Positions 12,018 through 25,900 of a stretch of 64,000 nt of DNA are shown here, one piece after another. Origin of the DNA: Nectonema munidae. Lineage: Eukaryota > Nematomorpha > Nectonematoida > Nectonematidae. The DNA lies in contig JAUIRK010000921.1 of NCBI GenBank assembly GCA_030549495.1, positions 1,036,501 to 1,100,500 on the forward strand. The letters run 5' to 3'. The number at the start of each line of letters is the position of its first letter. The first letter of the stretch is position 1. Both the position numbers and the translations under genes were made by a program. The notes beneath the pieces were generated by a model. The model ran no database searches and had not been told where the DNA came from. It saw nothing but the letters and a program-made list of their open reading frames with translations.

Positions 12018-12108
12018 ATGCCACTACATAAAAAAATAAAGCGTAGAACTGTAATTGAAAGTAAAGTTTCAAACGAAAAAGATAATTATAATAATTTGAA
12101 AGTCAAAG
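12018..12108 (+). CDS. RCC1: RCC1 exon 1
   Basis: Encodes residues 1-30 plus one base of codon 31: the basic tail MPLHKKIKRR and a polar linker. The donor is caaag|gtattt. Phase 1 matches exon 2 only if the acceptor is at 15413, which restores an open frame. This is the least certain exon, because the tail is short and poorly conserved between species. Confidence 0.75.
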
Positions 12109-15100
12109 GTATTTTATACATTTTTAAATCTATGGATTAATAATGATAAGCTTGTCAATAAATAGAATTAGGATCCAGATGGGTTGAACTCGATCATAAA
12201 TCCTTACCATCTGCCCAGCTATGGAAGATTATTCTTCTCTTGGGTGCGATACCAATAACTAAAAAATAATTATTATGTATTTTTATAATTATTATGTATC
12301 TGTAAATTTTTTATTGTTTATCGATTTTATTAGTCGATCCAATATGCAAATTAAAGTATATACTAGAGCTAGTAAAAGAACCTTTGTATTTTTATGTATA
12401 GGATTTTATACATATAATACCATTTTTATGAAATTTGTCATTTTGCTTACAATTTGTTTTAAAAATACATTAAATTCATAAATTGAGTTAAGGGTCGTTT
12501 ATAAATAAATTCAACACATTTCTTTTTTGACCACTCTTCTCAACTTTTGAATATTTATGATTCTATTTAGTAACATTATGTTAATTTTTTTTAAACTTTT
12601 GATGTTACTATTACGCTACATTTACATCCTCTATTTCTTTATATCCCTTTCCTGACCAGTGTATCCTTCGTCTACTTTTTCAAATAGTTTTGTATATGAA
12701 TCTTCTGCTTTTTAATAAATATTGTCTAATTTTTCTCGTCACGAAAGGGATATACTGCAAGATACGTGCCATTGCATTTTATCAGAAAGAATAAATGTAA
12801 TGAAAGGCAGTTACCATTTGCTTTAAAAATTGATAGAATAAACTCATCAAAATAGTACTTATTTGGATTGATTACTATTAATACAAAATAATTAAAAATA
12901 TATATACCTAAAAAATTTTCTTACTATCGGTATCAGTTAAGCATCGCCATCGCTGAAAAAATTAAGATCGGTGCATCACTCCCAATTATACAAAAATAAT
13001 AATTTTGCATAAAATTAGATTCCTAAATCTTTTTAGTTTCTTAAATAGAGGTTGTTTACCCTACTCAATTTTACTTCCATCCCATCTCTGTCATGATTCT
13101 GCATCTTAACCCTATTAGTATTGGGCTAAATTTATCCTTTCAAGTGCTAGGGGGCATAAAGTGCCCCTATTTTTCTCAGATATTAAGTTTTTATAAATAC
13201 ATACCTGTCAACCTAAAAATTTTAAAATCTGGAGATTTTTAGCGTAATATGGAAAAAACCGGGAGAAATGAATTGTTTTGCATAGTTATTTTTCAAAAAA
13301 CAAATATGTGTATTTGACTTTTTTGAATTGACACAAAATACCGATATTATTATTATAATTAAAGTTACAAAAAGTATTTTTTGAAGAAGAAATAAACTAA
13401 TAAGAATACTGACATTTTTCAGTGTTGTATATTACAGTTGCTTTTTTTTTGAAAGTTTAAGTAATTCTTCATCTGTCCTCCAATCATAACAATTATTTTC
13501 TTTTTCTGGGTTATTTGCTTTCATAGTCAAAATGCTTGACAGCGTACCATCTAACTTCAAAGAAGATCGGGTATCTGTTTTATTTTTCTTTATAATGCTA
13601 AATAGTCTCTCAAGACTTGTATTACTATGTAGAAGATTGAATGTTTTGGATGGAACAAGAACCAAAGTAGCAACGGAAAGAAGAATTTTAAATCTTTCTA
13701 AGTTCCAGGAATTTCCATTTTAGCAAAGTAGTGCCATAAAACATCTATTTGATAATGACATTTTTGGCCCCCATCATCAACAGTGTTTCTGCTTCAATCC
13801 AAGCATTATTTCCAATTTCACGAGCAGATAAAGATTGGGAATCGACAAATTCTTCGAACAATGAGTCATGCTTGATACTTTTTATAAAAATTTGGTTCGA
13901 AAACTTTTCAAGAAAAAATTCAACTTGAGACCATTCACTTTTGTCCCTTTGAACAACGTCAACCTATGAACTGTTGAGTACAACTTTGTCTTCAAGTGGA
14001 ATTTTTTTTGAATATACAAAAGCGCTTCTTTATCATAAACTTAGGTAACTTGAATGAATTTATTATATAATAGATAAGGCGAAGTCGGTGGGTTTCATTC
14101 ACATGTAATAAAAACAAAGAATATTAAAATAAACTCGACTTTTCAAAACTTTTTATTGGAAGTCCGAATTGGAAAAAAAATATTAATTTATTAAAAAAAA
14201 TAATAAAATTCTTTTAACTTTTTTACCCCCAACTAATATTTTTTACCCCTTAGGGGTAAATTTACCCCTGGTTGAGAATCTCTGCTCTATAGCATTATTC
14301 CTTACTTTTTTTTTCTGAAACGACCCCTCATTAGTTCATTTTTTTGAATCTTTGATTTCTTTGTGAAGTTTTTAGATTACTTTTTGCTTCCTCTTTTTCT
14401 AAAAATGATGTTTTTCTCAATATCGACTAATTACGTTTACAATACTTCAATGATTTTAACTTCTTAATAACGCTTTAGAGTTTAGAAGAACATTCTTTTT
14501 ATACGGATCAAAATAAAATTTTGAAAGGCATCACCACACCCCTCTAACATTTTTGGAAAAGTCAATGAATGCAGAAAATTAAAACACAAGTTTAAGTTTG
14601 ATTCCCATTTTCCCTTTGGTGAAATTTCAATAACCGTTGAAAAGGTAAAACATTAATTAGCGTTTTTCCTGAAAAAAAATTTAAAGAGGATCTTGAAATT
14701 ATTGAAAGTAAAACTTATAAAATTCTATATTATTGTTAAAGTCTGGTTTATTGGATATTAAAGGCGTATGCGCATGCGCGAATCAATAATGAGACGATTT
14801 CTAATATTTTATCTAATCAAGATCAGTTGAAAATCCAGTTCCAACATGCTAAAGAAATAGAAAGAAAAATTTTAACAAAAATGTTTTTTATCAGATTAAA
14901 ACGAAGAAAAAGTAAAGTCATTATTCAAGCAATTTGGTGAAAAATATGTTCAGTAGCTATGCTACTTCGATTTCTAGTATGATAATTATATATTTAATTA
15001 ATTATTATAAATGAAACAAAGTATTCATTCTAATAAAAGACAATATCATAGTTTCATTTTTTCTAATAAACATATGAAACTTCGCTGGACCCTTCAACTT

Positions 15101-17651
15101 TTTAGCGATGCCTTGTCGCTAAAGACTTTCCAAGGCGTTCGGTATACGTGTTCATTATAAAGATGATTTGAATATAAATTGCTTACATTGATTTATAAGA
15201 ACACTACCAGACTGAAAAAGTGAATTAACGCTGGAAAAACCTTTTTAATTGATGCCCTTTATTAAGCTCGTATTGAAAAAAGGAGATTGAACCTGAAACA
15301 TATCAAAAAATTTCAAATTTCTTCTCATTACCAAAAAATCTAATATAAATTTTATGAATTTGATCTATAGAAATACATGTATCCATTTTGATTGTCAATT
15401 ATTCTATTTTAAGGCCAGGAAGATATTGAAGCTTCTTTCGGCCATGTTTTGTCGGTTGGCGAAGGCACTTCAGGACAGTTAGGACTGGGGAGTATTGCTC
15501 ATCGTTCCAAGCCGTGCCAAGTTAAGTCGCTTCCCGAAAATATAGTTCGGATTAGCGCAGGAGGTATGCACAGCGTCTGTCTCACTTCTGATGGTCACGT
15601 AATTTTTTTCTAATAATAATTAGTATTAGCCAATACTAGCTCAAGATTGTGAATTTGTGAATACTTGCTTGATATCTAGAGTTTAACATCATTTTCTGCG
15701 AATTATTCTTAAAACGTCTTTAGTTCTTTCTACGATTACACCGCTATTACTTCTTTTTTATTTTTGGCACATCGTCAATATTCGTTGGTACAGCACTTTC
15801 TTCTTTAATGACGTCACGGTACATTACTTTTTAGTTCTTTTTACAAGGGAATATAATTAAATACGGATGTTATTCAGTGCAAGGCTATGCCACTTTGGAT
15901 ATGTCCGACCCTAATAAAAATAGCCTACAATATATCCGTTATCAACCAATTTGCTTATCTCTGCAACCCTAGTTTTTGCTGTTATTAATTCTATGATTTC
16001 AATGATTATATAATTGTTAAAATTTGATAGCAAATATCATAGTACTATTAATAAATGCTCTCAAACCTTTTTTATAAAAGAATCTTTAGTTTAGATGCTC
16101 TTACTAATACACTTTTATGCGTAAATAAGAATGAAGGTGTTTGAACGAAGCTTGTATTGTATTCAATAGTCTGCTAGTTCTCGTTTATAGTCGTGCATTG
16201 CAAGCAATAATTCATGAACACCGGTGCTATTAAAAAATTATTGGACCAAAAATCTCACCTGGACTGGTAGTCGAACCATGCTCTTCTAAATACCGCGAAT
16301 ATATTTTCACTAGGTGTATACATGGGGCTGTAATGACGATGGCGCTTTAGGACGTAAATTGAAGGATGAAAGCGAAGAATCGGTTCCTGGCATCGTAGGC
16401 ATTGGCGAAGAAATCGTACAAGTAACTGCCGGAGACTCACACACCGCTGCCTTGAGTAAAATGAATAACCTCTACATTTGGGGCTTATTTAGGGTAAGTT
16501 CCATCTTTGCTTATGCGTACTTGTGCTGCAACTCCAATTCCATGCCATCATAAGAAAGATACCGCTTGTATCGGTTTTGATCGTTGCATGGATTATGACG
16601 TATTCCGATTCGTTTTCACAAAGGCTGATTAGTGGTGAGGGTAGGAAGGAATTTTTTAGACTTGATCACCCAGTGTTGGCAATTTTGTCCAGCTTAATAA
16701 AATCAATGTGGGTTTTATCGCGTGATACCCAAAACCCGGGTTTTTTAATCAAATTTAGGTTTTTGTGTTTCGATTTTTTAATTAATAAAAAAACTCCTAT
16801 AAAATTATATAATATTTTTTTCTTTTTTTGAATCAAGTTTTAAAATAGCGTTTCTTTTAATATTTTGTTGTTTAGTTTTCAAATTAACTTTTATAGTTTA
16901 AAAACAAATATCATTTTATAAAATCTTTCAATTTTATTTCAATTCTTTGCTACAAAATGGGAAGTTATAAAATGTTAACTTTTCTTTCTGGTGGAAGATC
17001 CTTGTAATTTATGATTGTTAACAAATTAGTATTCTTTATTATCACCAGAAAATTAAAAGATGATTTAATGTTTGTAGTCATTAGTAATTTTTGTGGAAGA
17101 AAAAAGTCGTTTATGGAATGATATTTTTTATCTTTTGAATGAAAGGAAAAATGCACAAGTTTTGTATTGCGATTACTTCAGCAAAAATTGAGCGAATTGA
17201 AAATCACTTAAAAAGAAAATGCTGGCGCTATGATCGTAGAAAAGCTGAATGAACGTGAGATACAAACCTAAAGCTCTGATACATCTTCAATTGTTTTGCA
17301 AGATAATGTTTTGGATTGCTCGAATATAACTCAATCTAGTTAAACGCCCGTTCTATTAAAATTGATAATAATCTAATATATAATAATTTCAAGCGAATCA
17401 TATATATATCAGAGGTCTGGCAAGACCTCCGGGGAGACAACTCGCCAAACTTGCCAGCCTTATTATATATTTAAATGTGTAAATCGTAAAATGCTTAAAA
17501 AATATACTTAAAATAAAAATTTTCAAAAAATATTTTACATACATATTGAAAGCCATATTTCAAAAATTCTACCTAAAAGTTCAAAAAATTTAACTTTGAA
17601 ATTGCAGTTTTATTTCATAAAAACTATATGATTGGTTGAAATGTTTATGTA

Positions 17652-17687
<36 letters not shown>

Positions 17688-20600
17688 ACTAATACTACCA
17701 ATACTACTTTTTGGAAATTTTTACTTGTTTGATTTGAAGAAAGAATTAAACTGTTTTTCAATATTTCTTTTTCAAAATATATATATCATTAGAAAGCTTA
17801 TCGTTTGCTACATACTCTAGAATAATTTATTTTTGCAAAAGTTTTAAAAAATTTTAATAAATGGACATTACTTCGAAAAATTTTGTCTAAATTTTTGAAA
17901 AAATTACGGACCACCTTTTTGTTTACGCATAATGTGAAGATTTTTAAAAAAAATTGAATGAAAATGATATCATTGGAAAGGTATACTCTTTGTGGTTAAC
18001 ATAGGCTAGGTTATACAAATAAATATATTTTCATTTTTCCAAAATCTGCTTTTATGTGAGGTCAGTCAAGTTTTATCTAGTTTCAAAAAATACCAATAAT
18101 AATTAACGTTCTTAATTTATAAAATATTTTTTGAATATTTTATATTCACAAAGGTAAAATATGATTTTTCACATTTTAAAATTTCATAGTTAAAGAAAAC
18201 TGTCGAAAATTAATATATATTTTTTACTTTTTATGGGTCAGTAGTATAGGTCAGTATAATGTTTTTCTAATAAATTTAAAATTATTTTTGAAGTGAAAAA
18301 TGTTGATCGAATGTACAAGATTTGAAGCTATACTCTTTGTGGGTAAAATACGCTAGGTTTTACAAATAAATATATTTTTATTTTTCCAAAATCCGCTTTT
18401 ATGTGAGGTCAGTTAACCTTTATCTACTTTCAAAAAATACCAATAATTAACGTGATGAGTTTATATATTATTTCTTCAAAATTTAATATTCACAAAGGTA
18501 GAATATGGTTTTTAACATTTTAAAATGTCATAGTTAAATAAAACTGTCGAAAATTAATATATATTTTTTACTTTTTATGGGTCAGTAGTATAGGTCAGTA
18601 TAATATTTTTCTAATAAATTTTAAATTATTTTTCAAGTGAAAAATGTCGATTAAATGTATGAGTTTTGTTTGATAATCGTAGTTTACTTTTATTTAGTTT
18701 AGATACAACCTTTCTAATTTTTAACGAAGGGCATTCGTTAAGAATTATACCGACAGTGTGCGAGGAATAAATCACATTATTGATTGATTTTAGAGCATAA
18801 TTATGCGAAGAAAGATGAACACATTTTGCATTACGCGTTTGTGAGCGCAGTGAATTCTTATCTCGCATACGCTTCACCACATCTTTAGCACGCGTGTGTG
18901 GTTTATTTTATCGGGCTAGTGTACGCTTAGTTTATTTGTAGTGTTCCTAGCTTAAATCTTAGTCAAATATTAAAACGCTTATAACTTTCACATTTCTCAA
19001 CAAAATGCATCATGCGATATACCAAATTAAAGCATTTTTTATGGGCTTTCAGAATACATTACTTATATCATAAGTACTTAAGAAATACCTTTTACTGTTT
19101 TTATTTTCCATGGGCTTCATACCATTAATTAGCAGATAAGGGATGCATTTTAAACTAAAGCTCCTTTCATTAGGACAAATTTTTACCTATATTATGTGAC
19201 AATTTCCAGCACAATTATAAAGCGACTCTACTCTCAGAATCTAAATTTATTTGTAGATTTTTATAAAATAGTATTAGTTTTTCCATTTTTTTATAAATTA
19301 ACCTTCGTTTTTTTATTGGTCAGTATAATCTTTTCTAATAAATTTTAAATTATTTTTGAAGTGAAAAATGTAGATCGAATGTACAAGTTTTGTTGGATAA
19401 TCGTAGTCCACTATTTATTTTTAGATTTTTATAAAATCATTTTAGTTTTGGGTTTTTTATAAATTAACATTAGTTTTTTACTTCTTTTGATTTAATCATC
19501 CAAAATTTAAGTGCGGGTTTGATTTACACTTTGATTCGAAAAAATATGTTTTGGATAAATATTATTTTTATTATTGTTTACTGCATATAAATTTCTAAAG
19601 AGAAGATAAATAGATCAAAATATGTGTTTTAATCAATTTTTCTCAATAAGTATTGAAGCTATGAGGTAGCAAAATATGAACAGAAAGTTTGATATTTTTT
19701 GATTTTTTAAAGAATATTTTTTGATTCTTTGATCACAGAATTTTATTTTGATTATTTGACAAATATAATATTTAAAATCGTGCAAATTGCAAAGTATAGG
19801 TATTTTAAACAAAACAGTAATATATTTGAAGAAATATTTTTTCAGTATAAAGAGTTTAGAAAACTCTTCTCTAATATGTAATGATATATTCTCATAACCT
19901 GTACGGTAACGGGTAGACAACTTGCGTGTTATTCCAACCCGTATACTACGATGATTCATCTTCAACCTGTATTCTACGATGATTCATCTCCAAACTATAT
20001 ACTACGATGATTCATCTCCAACCTGTATACTACGATGATTCATCTCCAACCTGTATACTACGATGATTCATCTCCAACCTGTATACTACGATGATTCATC
20101 TTCAACCTGTATTCTACGATGATTCATCTCCAAACTATATACTACGATGATTCATCTTCAACCTGTATACTACGATGCTTTCTATTCCAAGTACTAATGA
20201 CTAGAAAGACAATGTTCAATTTTATGTTCACATTCTGCTAGATGTAAGATTTGATATACCTCATTCGGGGAGAGATGCTACATAAGTTATTACCTATATA
20301 CATTATACCTGTATACTACGTTGGTTCATCTCCAACCTGTATACCGCAATAATTCATCTCCAACCTATATAATATATTTTATCAAATAATCAAAATAAAA
20401 TTCTGTAATCAAAGAATCGAAAAATATTCTTTAAAAAATCAAAAATATCAAACTTTCTGTTCATATTTTGCTACCTCATACGATGTTACAAAGTTATTAC
20501 CTATACTTTACAATTTACATAATTTTAAATATTATATTTGTCAAATAATCAAAATAAAATTCTGTAATCAAAGAATCGAAAAATATTCTTTAAAAAATCA

Positions 20601-22870
20601 AAAAATATCAAACTTTCTGTTCATATTTTGCTACCTCATACGATGTTACAAAAGTTATTACCTATACTTTGCAATTTGCACGATTTTAAATATTATATTT
20701 GTCGAATAATCAAAGAATCGAAAAATGTTCAAATAAAAAAATATTTATTCTTTTTAAATATATCGTTGGCTCCCCTTACTTTTAGTTTATATCTGCAACC
20801 CGTATATTACGATGATTCTTCTCCAACCTGTATTCTACGATGATTCAACAAATAACTAGGGAGACAATGTTCAACTTTCTGTTCACATTCTGCTAGATGT
20901 AAGATTTGATATACCTCATTTGGGGAGACGATGCTACATAAGTTACCGCGATAATTCATCTCCAACCTATATAATATATTTTATCAAATAATCAAAATAA
21001 AATTCTGTAATCAAAGAATCGAAAAATATTCTTTAAAAAATCAAAAAATATCAAACTTTCTGTTCATATTTTGCTACCTCATACGATGTTACAAAAGTTA
21101 TTACCTATACTTTGCAATTTGCACGATTTTAAATATTATATTTGTCGAATAATCAAAGAATCGAAAAATGTTCAAATCAAAAAATATTTATTCTTTTTAA
21201 ATATATCGTTGGCTCCCCTTACTTTTAAAATTGAAAGATAAACCTAGTCTTTAATAATTAATTTTTATCAAATTATGCACATACGTAACTAAAAGTAAGG
21301 GGAGCCAACGATATATTTAAAAAGAATAAATATTTTTTGATTTGAACATTTTTCGATTCTTTGATTATTCGACAAATATAATATTTAAAATTATGTAAAT
21401 TGTAAAGTATAGGTAATAACTTTTGTAACATCGTATGAGGTAGCAAAATATGAACAGAAAGTTTGATATTTTTTGATTTTTTAAAGAATATTTTTCGATT
21501 CTTTGATTACAGAATTTTATTTTGATTATTTGATAAAATATATTATATAGGTTGGAGATGAATTATGGGTAACTTATGTAGATGTTAAATGAGGTATATC
21601 AAATCTTATCTAAGAATGTGAACAGAAAGTTGAACATTGTCTCCCTAGTTATTTGTTGAATCATCGTAGAATACAGGTTGGAGAAGAATCATCGTAATAT
21701 ACGGGTTGCAGATATAAACTAAAAGTAAGGGGAGCCAACGATATATTTAAAAAGAATAAATATTTTTTTATTTGAACATTTTTCGATTCTTTGATTATTC
21801 GACAAATATAATATTTAAAATCGTGCAAATTGCAAAGTATAGGTAATAACTTTTGTAACATCGTATGAGGTAGCAAAATATGAACAGAAAGTTTGATATT
21901 TTTTGATTTTTTAAAGAATATTTTTCGATTCTTTGATTACAGAATTTTATTTTGATTATTTGACAAATATAATATTTAAAATTATGTAAATTGTAAAGTA
22001 TAGGTAATAACTTTTGTAACATCGTATGAGGTAGCAAAATATGAACAGAAAGTTTGATATTTTTGATTTTTTAAAGAATATTTTTCGATTCTTTGATTAC
22101 AGAATTTTATTTTGATTATTTGATAAAATATATTATATAGGTTGGAGATGAATTATTGCGGTATACAGGTTGGAGATGAAACGTAGTATACAGGTATAAT
22201 GTATATAGGTAATAACTTATGTAGCATGTTCGAATGAGGTATATCAAATCTTAATCTAGAGAATGTGAACATAAAATTGAACATTGTCTTTCTAGTCATT
22301 AGTACTTGGAATAGAAAGCATCGTAGTATACAGGTTGAAGATGAATCATCGTAGTATATAGTTTGGAGATGAATCATCGTAGAATACAGGTTGAAGATGA
22401 ATCATCGTAGTATACAGGTTGGAGATGAATCATCGTAGTATACAGGTTGGAGATGAATCATCGTAGTATACAGGTTGGAGATGAATCATCGTAGTATATA
22501 GTTTGGAGATGAATCATCGTAGAATACAGGTTGGAGATGAATCATCGTAGTATACGGGTTGGAGATAACACGCAAGTTGTCTACCCGCGTTCAACCGTAC
22601 AGGTTATGAGATATCAGAGGTCTGGCAAGACCTCCGGGGAGACAACTCGCCAAACTTGCCAGCCTTATTATATATTTAAATGTGTAAATCGTAAAATGCT
22701 TAAAAAATATACTTAAAATAAAAATTTTCAAAAAATATTTTACATACATATTGAAAGCCACATTTCAAAAATTCTACCTAAAAGTTCAAAAAATTTAACT
22801 TTGAAATTGCAGTTTTATTTCATAAAAACTATATGATTGGTTGAAATGTTTATGTAATATATAATAATAA

Positions 22871-22902
<32 letters not shown>

Positions 22903-25900
22903 ATACTACTTTTTGAAAATTTTTACTTGTTTGATTTGAAGAAAGAATTAAACTGTTTTTCAATATTTCTTTTTCATGATATATATATCATTAGAAAGCT
23001 TATCGTTTGCTACATACTCTAGAATAATTTATTTTTGCAAAAGTTTTAACAAATTTTAATAAATGGACTTTACTTCGAAAAATTTTGTCTAAATTTTTGA
23101 AAAAATTACGGACCACCTTTTTGTTTAAGCATAATGTGAAGATTTTAAAAAAAATTGAATGAAAATGATATCATTGGAAAGGTATACTCTTTGTGGTTAA
23201 CATAGGCTAGGTTATACAAATAAATATATTTTCATTTTTCCAAAATCTGCTTTTATGTGAGGTCAGTCAAGTTTTATCTAGTTTCAAAAAATACCAATAA
23301 TAATTAACGTTCTTAATTTATATAATATTTTTTCAATATTTTATATTCACAAAGGTAAAATATGATTTTTTACATTTTAAAATTTCATAGTTGAAGAAAA
23401 CTGTCGAAAATTAATATATATTTTTTACTTTTTATGGGTCAGTAGTATAGGTCAGTATAATGTTTTTCTAATAAATTTAAAATTATTTTTGAAGTAAAAA
23501 ATGTTGATCGAATGTACAAGATTTGAAGCTATACTCTTTGTGGGTAAAATACGCTAGGTTTTACAAATAAATATATTTTTATTTTTTTCAAAATCCGCTT
23601 TTATGTGAGGTCAGTCAACTTTTATTTAGTTTCAAAAAATACCAATAATTAACGTGATGAGTTTATATATTATTTCTTCAAAATTTTATATTCACAAAGG
23701 TAGAATTAGGGTTTTAACATTTTAAAATGTCATAGTTAAATAAAACTGTCGAAAATTAATATATATTTTTTACTTTTTATGGGTCAGTAGAGGTCAGTAT
23801 AATATTTTTCTAATAAATTTTAAATTTTTTTTCAAGTGAAAAATGTCGATTCGTTATATTTATACCGACAGTGTGCGAGGAATAAATCACATTATTGATT
23901 GATTTTAGAGCATAACTATGCGAAGAAAGATGAACACATGTTGCATTACGCGTTTGTGAGCGCAGTGAATTCTTATCTCACATACGCTACACCACATCTT
24001 TAGCACGCGTGTGTGGTTTATTTTATCGGGCTAGTTAGTGTACGCTTAGTTTATTTGTAGTGTTCCTAGCTTAAATCTTAGTCAAATATTAAAACGCTTA
24101 TAACTTTCACATTTCTCAACAAAATGCATCATGCGATATACCAAATTAAAGCATTTTTTATGGGCTTTCAGAATACATTACTTATATCACAAGTACTTAA
24201 GAAATACCTTTTACTGTTTTTATTTTCCATGGGCTTCATACCATTAATTAGCAGATAAGGGATGCATTTTAAACTAAAGCTACTTTCATTAGGACAAATT
24301 TTTACCTATATTATGTGACAATTTCCAGCACAATTATAAAGCGACTCTACTCTCAGAATCTAAATTTATTTGTAGATTTTTATAAAATAGTATTAGTTTT
24401 TCCATTTTTTTATAAATTAACCTTTGTTTTTTTTATTGGTCAGTATAATGTTTTTCTAATAAATTTAAAATTATTTTTGAAGTGAAAAATGTAGATCGAA
24501 TGTACAAGTTTTGTTGGATAATCGTAGTCCACTATTTATTTTTAGATTTTTATAAAATCATTTTAGTTTTGGGTTTTTTATAAATTAACATTAGTTTTTT
24601 ACTTCTTTTGATTTAATCAACCAAAATTTAAGTGCGGGTTTGATTTACACTTTGATTCGAAAAAAATGTTATGGATAAATATTATTTTTATTATTGTTTA
24701 CTGCATATAAATTTCTAAAGAGAAGATAAATAGATCAAAATATGTGTTTTAATCAATTTTTCTCAATAAGTATTGAAGCTATGAGGTAGCAAAATATGAA
24801 CAGAAAGTTTGATATTTTTTGATTTTTTAAATAATATTTTTCGATTCTTTGATCACAGAATTTTATTTTGATTATTTGACAAATATAATATTTAAAATCG
24901 TGCAAATTGCAAAGTATAGGTATTTTAAACAAAACAATAATATATTTGAAGAAATATTTTTTCAGTATAAAGAGTTTAGAAAACTCTTCTCTAATATGTA
25001 ATGATATATTCTCATAACCTGTACGGTTGAACGCGGGTAGACAACTTGCGTGTTATCTCCAACCCGTATATTACGAGGATTCTTCTCCAACCTGTATTCT
25101 ACGATGATTCATCTCCAAACTATATACTACGATGATTCATCTCCAACCTGTATACTACGATAATTCATCTCTAACCTGTATACTACGATGATTCATCTTC
25201 AACCTGTATACTACGATGGTTTCTATTCCATGTACAAATAACTAGGGAGACAATGTTCAACTTTCTGTTCACATTCTGCTAGATGTAAGATTTGATATAC
25301 CTCATTCGGGGAGACGATGCCACGTAAGTTATTACCTATATACATTATACCTGTATACTACGATGGTTCATCTCCAACCTGTATACCGCGATAATTCATA
25401 TCAAAGAATCGAAAAATATTCTTTAAAAAATCAAAAATATCAAACTTTCTGTTCATATTTTGCTACCTCATACGATGTTACAAAAGTTATTACCTATACT
25501 TTGCAATTTGCACGATTTTAAATATTATATTTGTCAAATAATCAAAATAAAATTCTGTAATCAAAGAATCGAAAAATATTCTTGAAAAAATCAAAAAATA
25601 TCAAACTTTCTGTTCATATTTTGCTACCTCATACGATGTTACAAAAGTTATTACCTATACTTTGCAATTTGCACGATTTTAAATATTAGATTTGTCGAAT
25701 AATCAAAGAATCGAAAAATGTTCAAATCAAAAAATATTTATTCTTTTTAAATATATCGTTGGCTCCCCTTACTTTTAAAATTGAAAGATAAACCTAGTCT
25801 TTAATAATTAATTTTTATCAAATTATGCACATACGAAACTAAAAGTAAGGGGAGCCAACGATATATTTAAAAAGAATAAATATTTTTTGATTTGAACATT

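Larger units (their letters stand above)
17406..22610 (+). repeat. Large repeat unit 1: spacer plus palindrome
   Basis: It begins atatcagaggtctggcaaga and recurs almost unchanged from 22611, an offset of 5205 bases. The first 2.5 kb is a single-copy-like spacer with internal duplications, and the rest is a 2.72-kb palindrome (19891-22610). No protein-coding capacity was found. Within a few bases of its start, ctggcaag and cttgccag can pair as an 8-bp stem. The arrangement resembles Foldback-type elements, whose long inverted repeats contain short tandem repeats, but that assignment is an inference. Confidence 0.85.
19891..22610. repeat. 2.7-kb palindrome (foldback) of unit 1
   Basis: The left arm 19891-21227 and right arm 21290-22610 are inverted copies separated by a 62-bp spacer. 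Outer ends read ctcataacctgtacgg and ccgtacaggttatgag. Inner ends read ggctccccttactttta and taaaagtaaggggagcc. Each arm contains a 28-bp minisatellite near its outer end and several copies of a roughly 170-bp block containing tgttcatattttgctacctc. Small open frames inside are repeat artefacts that appear in both arms. Confidence 0.9.

Noticed and set aside
15085-15150. Possible extra RCC1 exon (ag before cgatgccttgtcgct, then gtatac)
   Set aside because: Exons 1 and 2 already join in phase, and the segment has no RCC1 similarity.
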